From the NCBI GenBank assembly GCA_026394075.1, contig JAPKYX010000002.1, positions 1 to 64,000 of the forward strand: 64,000 nt of DNA, read 5' to 3'. Each line of letters starts with the position of its first letter. Within the stretch, counting starts at the first letter, position 1. Under the pieces are notes generated by a model, which had not been told where the DNA came from, searched no databases, and saw only the letters and a list, made by a program, of their open reading frames with translations. Source of the stretch: Acidobacteriota bacterium. GTDB lineage: Bacteria; Acidobacteriota; Terriglobia; Bryobacterales; Bryobacteraceae. Of this stretch, positions 62,480-64,000 are shown in pieces. The translations under genes and the position numbers were made by a program.

Positions 62480-63142
62480 CTACCAGTTCAAATCAGCGCG
62501 CCGCAGATGCGCCTCCCGCGTGCGCATCACCAGGATCAGCACGATGCCCGCGATAAAGCCGCCGATGTGGGCAAACCAGGCCACGCCCCCGCGCAAACTG
62601 GCCTCCGCCACCGAACCCACGCCGCTAAACAACTGCAGGATGAACCAATACGCCAGAATCAGCACCGCCGGCACGTCCAGCGTAAAGATCAACCCAAACC
62701 AGAACAACGTCACAATTCGGGCGTGCGGAAACTTCACCAGATAGGCGCCCATCACTCCGGCGATGGCTCCACTGGCTCCGACGTTGGGGATTCTCGAGAA
62801 CGGTGCCACCGCCATCTGCGACGCCATCGCCAGGATGCCGCAGGCCAGATAGAAGAACAGAAACTGGCCCCGGCCCAACACATCTTCGATGTTGTCGCCG
62901 TAGATCCACAGAAACCACATATTGCCGATCAGGTGCAGCCAGCCGCCATGCAGAAACATCGACGTCACCAGGGCGCTGAAGTGAAATCGCGCCGGAACTA
63001 GGCCGTACTCCATGATGAAGTGGTTGCCGGAGAACGGATCAAGCGTCGCCTGGTAGAGGAACACCGCGACGTTTATCGCGATGATCGCCATCGTCACCAG
63101 TGGCGTCGTGTAGCTCCGGTTGAGGTCTCGCAGCGGGATCAT
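62480..63142 (-). CDS. rhomboid-family intramembrane serine protease
   Basis: 220 residues, six TMs. Catalytic Ser124 in GASGAIAG and His192 in WFAHIGGFIAG; LHLIGNMWFLWIYGDNIEDV in the L1/TM2 area supplies HxxxN (H70, N74). It cleaves membrane-spanning substrates. Next to the PfkB gene, which ends 15 bp upstream of its start, in the same direction. Confidence 0.93.
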   Translation of the reverse strand: MIPLRDLNRSYTTPLVTMAIIAINVAVFLYQATLDPFSGNHFIMEYGLVPARFHFSALVTSMFLHGGWLHLIGNMWFLWIYGDNIEDVLGRGQFLFFYLACGILAMASQMAVAPFSRIPNVGASGAIAGVMGAYLVKFPHARIVTLFWFGLIFTLDVPAVLILAYWFILQLFSGVGSVAEASLRGGVAWFAHIGGFIAGIVLILVMRTREAHLRRADLNW

Positions 63143-63156
63143 AGGCTTGGGGGCAA

Positions 63157-64000
63157 CTAGCTGAGCGGGGTATCGTCCACTCGATACGCCTCGTAGTCGC
63201 GATGAGAGCGCCGTTCACCGCGGGCGATCAGCTTCCAAGCCTCATCGGCAGATGCCAGCCGGCCGCGAGCACCCAGGGCCGTGCAGTTCAGGGCGGCCAG
63301 CGCATTGGAGAATGTCAGTGTCCGTCCAATGTCCCAGCCCGCCAGCACGCCATAGCAGAATGCTCCGTGGAAGACATCGCCCGCGCCGGTTGTATCCAGG
63401 CAGTTGACGACAAACGCTGGCGAATAGTGGAAACGCCCATCCAGCAGCGCCAGTGACCCCTGCGAGCCCAGCGTCATGGCCGCCACGCGCATCCCAAACT
63501 CTTTCTGTATCCGCTCCAGTGCCTTGAACGGGTCCGCTTCATTGGTCCACCGGGTCGGGAACTCGCTGGATGTCACCAGATAGTCCACGTGGCGCAGGAC
63601 ATCCTCAAAGCCGTGATAGATGGTGTCGACGTCCACCGTCACCGGAATCCCCGCCTCGCGAGCAATGGCCGCCGCGCGCGCCACGGCCGGCGTGTCGTGG
63701 CCGTCAATGTGCAGCAGGCGCGCTTCCAGAATCATCTCCGGCCGGATGTCTTCCGGCTGCAGGCGCAGACAATCCTGGCGTTGCCAGAGAACGGTGCGCT
63801 CGCCGGTCGCCTCGTCAATCAGAATATAGGCCGTCTGATTGGGACAGTTCTGGCGCACATAAACGTCAGAGATATCGATGCCCGATTGGCGGAGACTGTC
63901 GAGTTGCACATCGCCCCGCAGGTCGTCGCCCACAGTGCCGATGTACTTGACGCGCAGCCCCAGTCGCGCGCAACTGACCATCGCGCTGGCCACTTGGCCG
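63157..64000 (-). CDS. PfkB-family carbohydrate kinase (5' end cut by window edge)
   Basis: At least 280 residues; the N-terminus continues beyond the right edge. Ribokinase fold with LGLRVKYIGTVGDDLRGD, NCPNQTAYILIDEATGERTV, and the signature DTTGAGDVFHGAF holding the catalytic Asp and anion hole; VNCLDTTGAGD precedes the nucleotide-binding helices. Substrate could be ribose, adenosine, KDG or another sugar. Confidence 0.9.
   Translation of the reverse strand, partial: GQVASAMVSCARLGLRVKYIGTVGDDLRGDVQLDSLRQSGIDISDVYVRQNCPNQTAYILIDEATGERTVLWQRQDCLRLQPEDIRPEMILEARLLHIDGHDTPAVARAAAIAREAGIPVTVDVDTIYHGFEDVLRHVDYLVTSSEFPTRWTNEADPFKALERIQKEFGMRVAAMTLGSQGSLALLDGRFHYSPAFVVNCLDTTGAGDVFHGAFCYGVLAGWDIGRTLTFSNALAALNCTALGARGRLASADEAWKLIARGERRSHRDYEAYRVDDTPLS

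Noticed and set aside
1-64000. tRNA, rRNA, integrase or transposase genes that would mark an island
   Set aside because: None could be recognised on either strand; island boundaries are inferred only from repeats, gene content and composition.

Overview
The window looks like a chromosomal segment of an acidobacterium of the Solibacter/Bryobacter type. This is inferred from gene content, not from a marker gene: GC-rich DNA throughout, two very large TonB-dependent receptors with an N-terminal carboxypeptidase-regulatory-like domain, a DUF1501 / DUF1549-DUF1553 / WD40-cytochrome c / pre-peptidase operon, DUF4159, many toxin-antitoxin modules, and small dispersed palindromic repeats. I see no rRNA, tRNA, CRISPR array, complete insertion sequence or phage module.

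Layout. 0-6.9 kb: the end of a MacB/FtsX-like ABC permease, tadA, two small exported proteins, a 1,128-residue TonB-dependent receptor and an aldo/keto reductase. 7.0-9.6 kb: an exported alpha/beta hydrolase followed by a LytS/LytR-type two-component pair. 9.7-25.2 kb: a long leftward run. Read in transcription order it holds a nickel-type ECF uptake cluster (NikK, NikM, NikL, NikQ-like, headed by a perfect GTATCAC-N13-GTGATAC operator candidate), three membrane fusion proteins in tandem, one ABC permease, one TolC-type outer membrane protein, then mutL, DUF4159, an SMP-30-type protein and an aldo/keto reductase. Neither transporter has an ATPase gene here. 25.4-26.8 kb: composite repeats, a mazF remnant, vapBC and a small membrane protein. 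26.9-33.0 kb: the housekeeping block clpX-lon-engB-rho. 33.1-38.0 kb: a second TonB-dependent receptor, a small exported protein and a GT-C glycosyltransferase. 38.1-40.4 kb: GTP-dependent PEP carboxykinase and an MmcQ/YjbR protein. 40.4-47.5 kb: the four-gene DUF1501 operon. 47.6-49.9 kb: a toxin-antitoxin cluster (MazF-like pair, orphan antitoxin-like protein, Sel1 protein, frameshifted antitoxin relic, brnTA). 49.9-51.6 kb: an esterase and a fatty acid desaturase.

51.8-57.0 kb is the most unusual stretch. An operon of kaiC, two kaiB genes and a PAS histidine kinase is bracketed by an intact DUF4440-like gene and a truncated copy of its 3' end. The two ends share a 90-bp direct repeat that I count at 86 of 90 identical. 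Next come a lower-GC gene for a zinc-ribbon protein with a HEPN-type RNQSVH motif (57.3-58.4 kb) and hicBA. 59.3-64 kb holds an ECF sigma factor with a zinc-finger anti-sigma-like protein ending in a TonB-C-like domain, a metallophosphoesterase, a LmbE-family deacetylase lacking the usual Asp-Asp pair, a rhomboid protease and the 3' part of a PfkB kinase.

The genes form several separate units. The nickel cluster has a recognisable regulatory site. The vapBC, brnTA and hicBA loci each have inverted repeats just upstream of the first gene, as expected for autoregulated modules. Two REP-like inverted pairs sit between convergent genes (pckG/mmcQ and metallophosphoesterase/LmbE) and probably act as bidirectional terminators.
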